From NCBI GenBank assembly GCA_000690595.2, contig JHUT02000003.1, positions 186,001 through 250,000 of the forward strand: a DNA stretch of 64,000 nt. The letters are read 5' to 3'. The notes under the pieces are model-generated. The model saw only the letters and a program-made list of their open reading frames with translations, was not told where the DNA came from and did not search any database. Positions 1 through 7,387 of the stretch are shown in pieces. The stretch is from Natrinema mahii. GTDB lineage: Archaea; Halobacteriota; Halobacteria; Halobacteriales; Natrialbaceae. Position 1 is the first letter of the stretch. Each line of letters starts with the position of its first letter. The translations under genes were made by a program, and so were the position numbers.

Positions 1-440
1 ATCTCGATTCCTTCCTGGGGATCTGTGACTACCTCTCCTTAGTCCACGACTACCGCGCGACCGGCGATCGCTCCTTTCTCGTCCAGGAGTACCTCCCGAA
101 CGCGACCGATTACCGGGTGATGGTCCTCGAGGGCGAGTACGTCGGCGCGGTCGAGCGGCGACTGCCCGACGACGCTGTCGCGGAGGGCCAGTGGAAACAC
201 AACGTCCACCGCGGGGCCGAGGCCACCGGCGTCGACCTCCCCGCGGAGTGGCGCGCCCTCGCCGAATCGGTCGCCACCGAACTCGAGATCCCGTTCCTGG
301 GGGTGGACCTGCTCGAGACCGACGACCGGCTGGTGGTCAACGAGACGAACGCGCGGCCGACGATCGACGCCGAGACGAAGTACGAGCCGGACTTCTACGA
401 CCGGCTCGCGGCCGCGATCCGTGCAGCCGCGAAGCGATGA
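1..440 (+). CDS. RimK-like ATP-grasp ligase, C-terminal part (5' truncated)
   Basis: Only the last ~145 codons are in the window (reading frame from base 3). The visible piece is the C-terminal half of an ATP-grasp domain of the RimK/LysX type. It contains FLVQEYLP, an arginine in DYRVMV that normally contacts the nucleotide phosphates, a WKHNVHRGA stretch, and FLGVDLLE followed by VNETNARPTID, which supplies the metal-binding Glu and Asn. Such enzymes use ATP to join a carboxylate to an amine, for example adding glutamate or building an amino-carrier protein. The substrate cannot be read from this part. The gene ends TGA at 440. Without the N-terminus LysX, a glutamate ligase or another RimK paralogue all remain possible. 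Confidence 0.8.
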   Translation, partial: LDSFLGICDYLSLVHDYRATGDRSFLVQEYLPNATDYRVMVLEGEYVGAVERRLPDDAVAEGQWKHNVHRGAEATGVDLPAEWRALAESVATELEIPFLGVDLLETDDRLVVNETNARPTIDAETKYEPDFYDRLAAAIRAAAKR

Positions 441-521
441 TCACTGCGGCGACGGCTGTTCGCTCGGAACACGGCCGCAACCGAGTTCGACCGCGATCGC
501 GACGCATACGGACCGACCATC

Positions 522-879
522 TGCGGTGGCGCACGCTGTCGGCCGCCTGAGGGCTACCGAAGGCGGCCGTCACTCTCGTGCGAGGGATGAGTGAGCGACT
601 ACGAGGAGCGAACGAATCGGCTGGGGAGGGCGTGATTACCCCGTGTTGCCACGATAGCAGAGTATTGTTGCCGGTCACTCCCGGTTGAACGCGGAACGAA
701 CGGGGCAGCGGCCGCTGACCGAAGTGGAGGTACAGAGCGTCCTGCCATCGTGGCAACAATGACAGCCACACCCTCCCCAGCCGATTCGTTCAGTCGTTTC
801 ACTCCTTCACTCATCCCTCACACGAGATCATCGACTGCCATCGCTGTCGCTCAGGCAGTCGACAGCGCGCGCCACCGCA
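522..879. mobile_element. MITE-like long imperfect palindrome, ~358 bp
   Basis: The left arm begins tgcggtggcgc at 522 and the right arm ends with its exact complement at 869-879. The arms stay alignable inward for about 140 bp each. Matching blocks include ctcgtg/cacgag (575-580 and 821-826), gagggatgagtga, gaacgaatcggctggggag, and ttgccacgat near the centre. There is no transposase and no convincing reading frame inside. No clear target-site duplication flanks the outer ends. This is the form of a non-autonomous inverted-repeat element. It fills most of the 570-bp gap between the ATP-grasp gene and hsp20. Confidence 0.7.
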
Positions 880-1010
880 AAGCGGGTATCGATCCGGCGT
901 GAGCCGGACCCTTTCCCACCCCGTGAACTCCGCGATCAACTTGGAGAGCGACGCCACTCGAAACGCTCAGTGCCAATACCGAAAACGAGGGCGCGACCGC
1001 GACGGCCCGG

Positions 1011-1412
1011 TTACTCGAGGCTGATATCGGAGGACTGTTCGGCCCGATCGAAGACGACCTCGAGGACGCCGTTGTTGTAGGTCGCCGAGGCGGTGTGTTC
1101 GTTGACGCGGGACGGCAGGGAGACGCGCTCGTCGTACTGGCGGTGGTCGCTTTCCGCGGAGATGGTCAGGGTCTCGCCGTCGCACTCGAGTTCGATGTTG
1201 TCCTTCTCGACGCCGGGGAGGTCGGCGACGACGCGGATCTCGTCGTCGGTCTCGTGGATGTCGACGTGGGTGTCCATGCCGAAGCCGTTGTCGACGTCGC
1301 TCGAGGAGTCGAAATCGACGTTTGCGTCCGCGCCGTTCATCATCTCGTTCATCATCCGCTCGATCTCGCGAAACAGGTCGTCGAAGGGTTCGTCGCGGTC
1401 GTCTCGGCGCAT
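1011..1412 (-). CDS. hsp20: Hsp20/alpha-crystallin family small heat shock protein
   Basis: A 133-aa protein that probably acts as an ATP-independent holdase for unfolding proteins in the cytoplasm. The N-terminal ~45 residues are Met- and acid-rich (IERMMNEMMNGADANVDF), as in haloarchaeal Hsp20. They are followed by the alpha-crystallin beta-sandwich: DIHETDDEIRVVADLPGV, the EC-DGETLTISAE strand pair, and the conserved TASATYNNGVLEV segment near the end (A-x-x-x-N-G-V-L). The start is the ATG at 1412 (MRRDDRDEP). The frame stays open to a TTG at 1439, but that codon lies in poor context. The gene stands alone between the palindromic element and gap. Confidence 0.9.
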   Translation of the reverse strand: MRRDDRDEPFDDLFREIERMMNEMMNGADANVDFDSSSDVDNGFGMDTHVDIHETDDEIRVVADLPGVEKDNIELECDGETLTISAESDHRQYDERVSLPSRVNEHTASATYNNGVLEVVFDRAEQSSDISLE

Positions 1413-1569
1413 GTGGCGGTCTAGGGGACCACGTGGCAAAAACTTTCTGTCGTCGCTATAGGAGCGGTGGCCGCATCCGACCGCCGGCGGCCCGACTCGA
1501 CGTCGTCCCGGCGTTCTCGAGGCCTCGAGCCGGCCTCGACGGCAGTTTGAGAATCGCGTTCGATCGCGC

Positions 1570-2583
1570 CTACAGTCCGATACCGAGCGTCTCGTTGGTC
1601 GTTTCGATGCTCTCGGCGGCGTCGGCGCTGCCGGTCACGGCGCGGATCGCGTCGACGTTTTCGGGCACGACGTCGCTCTCTTGGTGGATCCCCTGGAAGA
1701 GATAGAGATCGTCGCCGACGGTCGAGATCGACTCCTCCCAGATGCAGTTCTCCCAGATGTCGCCGCGCGGACGGCCCGCGTCCATCGCGTACTCCTTGAG
1801 TTTCCCGCTGCCATCGATGTCCAGCCGCTCGGGGATGAGGAACAGCCGCGACTCATCCTCGAACAGTTCGCGGACGTCTGCCGCGTCGACTTCCTCCTCG
1901 AGCGTGACGTTGAGGCTGTGCATGTGCATCAGCGTCGCGGGCACCTTCATCCCGAGCGTGTCGATGTCCAGATCGTCGAAGATGGTCTCGACGTCGGGGC
2001 CGTGGTGGGACGGAATGGTGACCGGGTTCGGCAGGATGTCGTTGATCGGACCGCGGGAGGTCTGGCCGGGGTCGCCGCCGCGTCGAACCAGCGTCGCGCG
2101 GACCTTCTCGACGCCGTATTCCTCGCGCAGCGGGGCGATGACCCGCGAGAGGCCGGTCGTGTTACAGGAGACGACGCGGACGTGGTCGGCGTCGGCGGCG
2201 TCCTCGAAGTTCGAGCGTGCGTTGAAGCTCGTCTCGACGAGGTCGGCGTCCTCGCCGCCCTGGTAGAGCGCCGGGGTGTCGTACTCCTCGTAGAGGGCCT
2301 TGTTCTGGGCGCCGATCCCCGACGGCGTGGCGTCGACGACCACGTCGGCCTCGGCCACGAGGTCCTCGACGGGGCCGGCGATCTCGAGGCCGGCCTCGTC
2401 GAACAGGTGTTCGCGCTCCTCGACGGCCGCGTACAGCGAGAATCCCTTCTCGATTGCCGTCTCGGCCTCGAAGTTGGGGCGGGTCTTCGCGACGCCCAGT
2501 ACCTCCATGTCGGGCTGCTGTCGGACCGCGTCCGCGACGCGTTTGCCGATCGTGCCGTAGCCGTTGATCGCGACCTGTTGCAT
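1570..2583 (-). CDS. gap: Type II glyceraldehyde-3-phosphate dehydrogenase (phosphorylating)
   Basis: This 337-aa enzyme interconverts glyceraldehyde-3-phosphate and 1,3-bisphosphoglycerate with NAD(P). In archaea it mainly serves gluconeogenesis; many haloarchaea also have a separate type I enzyme. The N-terminal Rossmann motif is [16 protein letters not shown]. The catalytic cysteine is Cys140 in [10 protein letters not shown], the position and motif of archaeal type II GAPDH, and HHGPDVE lies further on. The start is the ATG at 2583 (MQQVAING), because the conserved N-terminus begins immediately there and the upstream in-frame codons are not GAPDH-like. It is divergent from the aminopeptidase gene at 2795, with a shared ~210-bp promoter region. 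Confidence 0.95.
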   Translation of the reverse strand: MQQVAINGYGTIGKRVADAVRQQPDMEVLGVAKTRPNFEAETAIEKGFSLYAAVEEREHLFDEAGLEIAGPVEDLVAEADVVVDATPSGIGAQNKALYEEYDTPALYQGGEDADLVETSFNARSNFEDAADADHVRVVSCNTTGLSRVIAPLREEYGVEKVRATLVRRGGDPGQTSRGPINDILPNPVTIPSHHGPDVETIFDDLDIDTLGMKVPATLMHMHSLNVTLEEEVDAADVRELFEDESRLFLIPERLDIDGSGKLKEYAMDAGRPRGDIWENCIWEESISTVGDDLYLFQGIHQESDVVPENVDAIRAVTGSADAAESIETTNETLGIGL

Positions 2584-2794
2584 ATGCTCGGGAGTGGACC
2601 ACCGAGCGGGATAATCGTTTCGAGCCGTCACAGTCGACGTTTACTCGCATCGGAGTTTTCGATCCCTCTCGAGGCCGATCTCGGCGCTCGGACGGCGCGC
2701 TCGAGCGCGGATTCACCGCGTCGGGACCGGACGATTGCATGCCGGCGACGGGCCGAGGGCAAGACATATCGGCCCGCTTACCCCAAGGTAGTGT

Positions 2795-3751
2795 ATGGCA
2801 GCACTTCGAGCGGCGGCGGAGACGGCCGTCCGCCAATGTCTGGCTCTCGACGCGGCGGAGTCGTGTGCGATCGTCACCGACGACAAGCGCGAGCGGATCG
2901 GCGAGGCGCTCTACGAGGTAGCGGCGGAGATCACCGACGACGCGGTGATCGTCCGGTACCCGCCGGGCGACACGCACGGCAGCGAGCCCCCCGAGCCCGT
3001 CGCGGCGGCGATGGCCGGGGCGGACGTGGTTCTGGCACCGACGACCAAGAGCCTGAGCCACACTCGCGCCCGGACCGAGGCCAACGAAGCCGGGGCGCGG
3101 GTCGCGACCCTGCCGGGGATCACCGAAGACGTGTTCACGACGGGACTCGAGGCCGATTACGAGTCGATCGCGGCCCATTGCGAGGGAGTTCACGAGCAGG
3201 TCGCCGCCGCCGACGAGATCCGGGTCACGACCGCGGCCGGGACCGACATCACCTTCGGCGTCGGCGGCCGGGAGTGGCTCGCCGACACCGGGATCGTCCA
3301 CGAGCCCGGTGAGATGTCGAACCTGCCCGCGGGCGAGGTGTTCATCAGCCCCGAAACCGCCGACGGCACCTTCGTCGTCGACGGGACGATGCGCCCGCAC
3401 GGCTTGCTCGCGGACGACCACCAACTCACCTTCGAGGTCGAGGACGGTCTGGTCACGCACATCTCCGACGACGAGATCCGCGAGACAGTCGAGGGCGCGG
3501 CGGAAGAAGTCGGCGACGCCGCCTACAACCTCGCCGAACTCGGCATCGGAACGAACGTCGCGGTCACCGAACTCGTCGGCTCGGTCCTACTGGACGAGAA
3601 GGCGGGCGGGACCGTCCACATCGCGATCGGCGACGACGCGGGGATCGGCGGCGACACGGACGCGCCGATCCACCTCGACGGCATCCTCCGCGAGCCGACC
3701 GTCTACGCCGACGGCGACCCCGTCGACCTGCCGACGCCGACCGACGGCTAA
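2795..3751 (+). CDS. M29-like aminopeptidase (leucyl aminopeptidase/AmpS family)
   Basis: A 318-aa cytoplasmic protein resembling thermophilic metallo-aminopeptidases of family M29, which remove N-terminal residues from peptides. Family-like features are the mid-protein NLPAGEVFISPE segment, the YNLAELGIGTN stretch, and the C-terminal GTVHIAIGDDAGIGGD region, in which members carry metal-ligand His and Asp residues. The protein is shorter than the ~400-aa bacterial enzymes, which fits the compact archaeal branch. The ATG at 2795 directly precedes an alanine-rich helix. It stands alone, divergent from gap and followed by the LURP-one gene. The peptidase activity is inferred; some short relatives lack a full metal site. 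Confidence 0.75.
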   Translation: MAALRAAAETAVRQCLALDAAESCAIVTDDKRERIGEALYEVAAEITDDAVIVRYPPGDTHGSEPPEPVAAAMAGADVVLAPTTKSLSHTRARTEANEAGARVATLPGITEDVFTTGLEADYESIAAHCEGVHEQVAAADEIRVTTAAGTDITFGVGGREWLADTGIVHEPGEMSNLPAGEVFISPETADGTFVVDGTMRPHGLLADDHQLTFEVEDGLVTHISDDEIRETVEGAAEEVGDAAYNLAELGIGTNVAVTELVGSVLLDEKAGGTVHIAIGDDAGIGGDTDAPIHLDGILREPTVYADGDPVDLPTPTDG

Positions 3752-3822
3752 CTGGGTTGTATCCGCGACGGAAGTACGCGAATCTAGTGGCTTCAAGTGT
3801 CGGTCCCGCGTGGGCCCCGGCC

Positions 3823-4404
3823 ATGAGCGACTCTCGAGCGTACGACATCCGTGGGATCGAGCTCACCGACGACCGGTACACGGTCGAGCAGGGGTTCGTC
3901 CGGAACAAGTACCGGGCCGTCGACGGGGCCGGCGACACCGTTCTCAAGGGGAAACAGAAGATGCTGAAGATGAAAGAGGAGTTCCCCTTCGTCGACGGCG
4001 AGGGCAACGAGGTCTTCACCGTGAAGGCCGGCGGGATCATCGACGTCGCGGGCAACTACGTCCTCACCGACGCACAGACCGGCGAGGACCTCGTGATTCT
4101 GGACAACGACTACTCGCTGTTGCAGGACACGTGGACGATCCGCGACGCGACGACCGAGGAGAAACTGGCCGCCATCGATTCCCGCGGCGCGATGGTGACG
4201 CTGGCGCGGGAGTTCGTCCCGTTCGGCGGGCTGATCCCCCACAAGTACGAGATCACCGACCAGTCCGGCGCTCACGTCGGATCGATCGGCGGGCGCATCG
4301 GGCTGCGCGACCGCTACGACATCACTATCGACGACGCGAGTTCGGTGCCGAAAGAGCCCGTCGTGGCCGCGGCGATGGTCATCGACGCGATTCAGGACAA
4401 CTGA
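3823..4404 (+). CDS. LURP-one-related (DUF567) family protein
   Basis: A 193-aa protein of the tubby-like LURP-one fold, a 12-stranded beta barrel around a buried helix. Recognisable parts are YTVEQGFVRNKYRAVDGAGD near the start, then the repeated hydrophobic strand pattern of VLTDAQTGEDLVILDN, and the C-terminal EPVVAAAMVIDAI helix that would fill the barrel. Members may bind phospholipids or act as scaffolds; no catalytic residues are known. The ATG at 3823 (MSDSRAYD) is chosen because upstream codons read through a promoter-like stretch. It is on the same strand as its neighbours but separated by 70 bp on each side, so probably separately transcribed. Confidence 0.8.
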   Translation: MSDSRAYDIRGIELTDDRYTVEQGFVRNKYRAVDGAGDTVLKGKQKMLKMKEEFPFVDGEGNEVFTVKAGGIIDVAGNYVLTDAQTGEDLVILDNDYSLLQDTWTIRDATTEEKLAAIDSRGAMVTLAREFVPFGGLIPHKYEITDQSGAHVGSIGGRIGLRDRYDITIDDASSVPKEPVVAAAMVIDAIQDN

Positions 4405-4471
4405 CGACCGCCGCTCACACGGGCGCGACGGGTTCAATCGCCTTTTCAGTGCGTAGCGTTTAGAGACGGTC

Positions 4472-5125
4472 ATGAGCGAGACACCGGATCGGGTTCCGAC
4501 GCCCTGTCCCTCCTGTTCGCCGGACCTCGAGACGGTCCACGAGGTACTGACGGAAGGCGGCGGCACCTACACCGTTCGTTGCAGCGAGTGCAGTCACGTC
4601 CACAAGGTCCAGCCCGACAGCGAGCGCGAGGTCACGATAGACGTCGTCGTCTCCCAGGGCGGCGAGTCCTTCACCGCGAACGTCACCGCGCCCGAAGACG
4701 AGGACATCGAGGTCGGCGACGAGTTCATTTTGGAGACCGAGGAAGTCCTCTCGACCGTTCGCGTCACCAGCGTCGAACTCGAGGGTCACAAGCGGGTCGA
4801 GGAGGCCCCCGCGGACGAGATCGAGACCGTCTGGACCCGCGAGGTCGACAACGTGGCGGTCAACGTCACCGTCCACCCGCAGGACGGCTCGAAAGACGAC
4901 AGCCGCTCCATTACGGTCCAGGTCCCCGGCGACTACGAGTTCGAGGTCGGCGCGGTCGACTCGTTCGGCGACGACGAGTTCGAGATCGACGCCTTCGTCG
5001 TCCGCGGCGACGCCGAGGGCTACCGCCGGGACCGCTTCGAGGAACCGGGCGACACCGGCTTCGCGAAGGACATCAAGCGCGTCTACGCCTACGACGAGCA
5101 AAGCAGCGCCTGGTCGGCCTGGTAG
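4472..5125 (+). CDS. HVO_0476-family zinc finger protein
   Basis: A 217-aa acidic protein. Its N-terminus carries a zinc ribbon with Cys12/Cys15 (CPSC) and Cys37/Cys40 (CSEC). The remainder is all-beta and repetitive, with two related segments (a VTIDVVVSQGGESF and a VAVNVTVHPQDG block), which suggests a tandem OB- or SH3-like barrel. This matches the haloarchaeal family typified by HVO_0476, whose function is unknown. The ribbon suggests nucleic-acid or protein binding. The gene follows the LURP-one gene after 67 bp and precedes the methyltransferase gene pcm. Confidence 0.85.
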   Translation: MSETPDRVPTPCPSCSPDLETVHEVLTEGGGTYTVRCSECSHVHKVQPDSEREVTIDVVVSQGGESFTANVTAPEDEDIEVGDEFILETEEVLSTVRVTSVELEGHKRVEEAPADEIETVWTREVDNVAVNVTVHPQDGSKDDSRSITVQVPGDYEFEVGAVDSFGDDEFEIDAFVVRGDAEGYRRDRFEEPGDTGFAKDIKRVYAYDEQSSAWSAW

Positions 5126-5288
5126 TCGGACGACGTCGCCGAACCGTCCGGTTCGTGTCGGCTCCCCACTGCTACTTACCGACGATTTCTGCCGCGCGAG
5201 TCACACCCGATCCCGTCAGCCGCGGCTCCGATCGGTGCCGGTACCTGCTACCCGACCGCATACGTGGCCCGAGCCCGTATCCCCGACC

Positions 5289-5918
5289 ATGTCCGACAGC
5301 GACGAGGCCGCCCGTCAGCGGATGCTCGAGACCGTCGCGGCCCGCGTCGACGACGACCGCGTCCTCGCGGCCCTCGAGGCGGTCCCGCGCCACGAGTTCG
5401 TCCCGCCGGACCGCCGGGACAGCGCCTACGCCGACCGACCGCTCCCGATCGGCGACGGGCAGACGATCAGCGCGCCGCATATGGTCGCGATCATGGCCGA
5501 CCTGCTCGCGGTCGAGCCCGGCGACCGGGTCCTCGAGATCGGCACCGGCTGTGGCTATCACGCGGCCGTCACGGCCGAACTGGTTGGCGACGAAAACGTC
5601 TACAGCGTCGAGTACAGCGCCGAACTGGCCGACCGGGCCCGCGAGCGACTCGCCGATCTGGGGTACGACGGCGTCTCGATCCGGGTCGGCGACGGCCGCG
5701 AGGGCTGGCCGGCCCACGCGCCCTACGACGCCGTCTACGTCACCTGTGCCGCCGCCGAGTTCCCGGCTCCAGTCGTCGAGCAGGTCCGGTTCGGCGGACA
5801 GCTGCTGGCCCCCGTCGGCACCGGCCGCCAGACGCTCGTCGACGCGACGAAACGCCCGGACGGCTCGCTCGAGCGGACCGAACGCGGCGGCGTCCGGTTC
5901 GTCGAGATGCGGGGCTAA
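5289..5918 (+). CDS. pcm: Protein-L-isoaspartate O-methyltransferase
   Basis: A 209-aa enzyme that methylates L-isoaspartyl residues with S-adenosylmethionine, starting repair of deamidated proteins. It shows the substrate-side motif PRHEFVPP and the active-site segment GQTISAPHMVAIM. The SAM-binding motif I is EIGTGCGYHAA, residues 83-93, followed by VEYSAELADRARERL and AAAEFPAPVVEQV. Length and motif order are normal for the family. The start is the ATG at 5289 (MSDSDEAARQ), since the preceding 18 in-frame codons are non-conserved. A paralogue follows 61 bp downstream on the same strand, so the two are probably co-transcribed. Confidence 0.95.
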   Translation: MSDSDEAARQRMLETVAARVDDDRVLAALEAVPRHEFVPPDRRDSAYADRPLPIGDGQTISAPHMVAIMADLLAVEPGDRVLEIGTGCGYHAAVTAELVGDENVYSVEYSAELADRARERLADLGYDGVSIRVGDGREGWPAHAPYDAVYVTCAAAEFPAPVVEQVRFGGQLLAPVGTGRQTLVDATKRPDGSLERTERGGVRFVEMRG

Positions 5919-5979
5919 CCGCGTAACGGCGTCCCCGCGCAAGCGCGCCATTCATAACCGCCGCCCCGATAGCTGGCGT

Positions 5980-6750
5980 ATGGACCCCGCGGTACTGCGC
6001 GAGGACATGGTCGACGGCCTCGAGTCCCCGCCCAGGGACGTACTGGGCGACGAGGACGTGGCCGTCGCGATGCGCGACGTCCCGCGCCACGCGTTCGTCG
6101 ACGACGAGCGGACGGCCTACGCCGACCGCGACCACGAGGCGCTTGGCACCCGCGTCCTCGCCCCCAGCACCGTCGCCCGCCTGCTACAGGCGCTGTCTCT
6201 CGAGGCCGACCAGACGGTGTTGATCGTCGGTGCCGGCGTCGGCTACACTGCCGCCGTGACGGCCGAGATCGTCGGCGAGACGAACGTCCACGCCGTCGAC
6301 ATCTCCCGCCCGCTGGTCGTCGAGGCCCGGGGCAACCTCGCCGAGGCCGGCTACGAGGGCGTCCTCGTCGACCGTCGCGACGGCGCGGATGGCCTCCCCG
6401 AGTACGCGCCCTTCGACCGCGTCCTGCTCGAGGCGGCCGCGGTCGATCCGCCCCGCGCGCTGCTCGAGCAACTATCCGATCACGGTCGACTCGTCTTTCC
6501 CCGTGGTACCCAGCAACAGCGCCTCGAGGCCGTCTCGAGCGACGGCGGGATCGACCGGTTCGAGCCGGTTTCGTTCGATCCGCTCCTCGTGGCGGGCGAA
6601 CAGTCCGGCGCGGTCGAGCGCAACCGGACGACCCGCGAGGACCGCGAGCGCGCCCAGCGACGCGCCGAATCACGCCGGGGCTGGGAACACGATTGGATCG
6701 AGTGGGAGGACGCAGGCGACGGGCAGTCACGGCGACGAACGTCCCGTTGA
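5980..6750 (+). CDS. PCMT-family methyltransferase paralogue with altered active site
   Basis: A 256-aa paralogue of the preceding isoaspartyl methyltransferase. It keeps the overall plan: VPRHAFVDDERTAYAD, then the SAM site IVGAGVGYTAAV, and RVLLEAAAVDPPRALLEQL. The segment equivalent to the active-site SAPHMVA is LAPSTVARL, and motif I reads GAGVGY instead of GTGCGY. A charged C-terminal tail of ~45 residues (many Arg and Glu, ending SRRRTSR) has no counterpart in pcm. It probably still binds SAM, but the isoaspartyl substrate specificity is doubtful. The ATG at 5980 gives a start aligned with pcm. The frame is open far upstream, through antisense or overlapping coding sequence, but that extension is not conserved. 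Confidence 0.85.
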   Translation: MDPAVLREDMVDGLESPPRDVLGDEDVAVAMRDVPRHAFVDDERTAYADRDHEALGTRVLAPSTVARLLQALSLEADQTVLIVGAGVGYTAAVTAEIVGETNVHAVDISRPLVVEARGNLAEAGYEGVLVDRRDGADGLPEYAPFDRVLLEAAAVDPPRALLEQLSDHGRLVFPRGTQQQRLEAVSSDGGIDRFEPVSFDPLLVAGEQSGAVERNRTTREDRERAQRRAESRRGWEHDWIEWEDAGDGQSRRRTSR

Positions 6751-6760
6751 CGTCGTTGTC

Positions 6761-6847
6761 CGATAGTAGGCCACTGCCCGTCATTGGACACCTGCTCACA
6801 CGACAGCGTCGCGATCAGTGTGGGACTCGTTTCAGTGGCTACGATAG
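6761..6847. repeat. Short inverted-repeat element, copy 1
   Basis: About 87 bp that matches 7302-7387 along its length, with the shared core tcattg-acacct-ctc-cacga-agcg. Its ends are inverted: gtaggccactg on the left and cagtggctac on the right, with one base inserted on the left. It begins 10 bp after the methyltransferase stop codon. This is the pattern of a very small MITE. It is more diverged internally from perfect symmetry than copy 2. Confidence 0.6.
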
Positions 6848-7301
6848 CGCACGGCCAGTCGCACCGTTTTGCCGGTCGGTTTCGCCACTGCTACCGTTCG
6901 ACGTCGCTGTCGCTGAACGGGACGTGTCGGAAAGGGGGGTGGGGAAGGGGGAAAGGGGGTGGGGGTGGCGACAGTCTGTCTCGTATCGCCACTTACGGAT
7001 ACGTGCCGGTTGGGGTTAAGAATGGCTTCTAATCTATTAGTGCTGCTGCAGTACCGACACTAATCAGTTAGTACCGTATTGGACAATAACCACTGGCAGC
7101 TACTATCCACCGCCGGGTTCGGGCCTCCATCCGATTCGATCGTCGGCACGAACGGCGAGACCCAGCGGTCGCTCTCGAGCGCGAGTTCGGCCATCGGGTG
7201 GGAGATTGGGGGTGGCGACAATCGATTGCGATCGCCGATCGTCGAGACGGTCCGAAATTACGGACGTATAGTCACTATTTGGTGTCGACACCGAACGGCT
7301 A
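6848..7301. other. Gene-free stretch between two inverted-repeat elements
   Basis: No supported gene. Apart from the G-run cluster it holds an AT-richer patch near 7020-7075, with an inverted repeat of the type ctaa-attagtg / cactaat-ttag, which could form a hairpin between the convergent methyltransferase and response-regulator genes. A gggtggcgaca motif occurs twice (about 6963 and 7208). The function is unknown. Confidence 0.5.
6934..6968 (+). other. G-quadruplex-forming G-run cluster
   Basis: Five runs of four to six G residues lie within 35 bases on the plus strand (6934-6939, 6941-6944, 6947-6951, 6955-6959, 6961-6965), separated by one- to three-base spacers. This satisfies the intramolecular G-quadruplex pattern G4+N1-3 four times over. 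It lies ~185 bp downstream of the methyltransferase stop, so it would appear in the 3' part of that transcript, or in the non-coding DNA between convergent genes. No reading frame uses it. Confidence 0.6.
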
Positions 7302-7387
7302 CTATAGTAGCCGCTGAACGTCATTGCACACCTACTCGCACGATAGCGTTGCGATCAGTGTGTCAATCGTTTCAACGGCTACTATAG
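7302..7387. repeat. Short inverted-repeat element, copy 2
   Basis: An 86-bp element bounded by ctatagtagccgctgaacg on the left and its near-complement ending ggctactatag on the right. The left end forms part of a perfect ggctactatagtagcc palindrome. It is about 80% identical to copy 1. Its right end touches the stop codon (7388-7390) of the response-regulator gene, so it sits immediately in the 3' end of that transcript and could serve as a hairpin terminator. Confidence 0.65.

Noticed and set aside
4579-6750. 723-codon frame running through three genes
   Set aside because: Only its last 256 codons, from the ATG at 5980, look like protein. The rest is an out-of-frame reading of the zinc-finger and pcm genes, so it is not a fusion protein.
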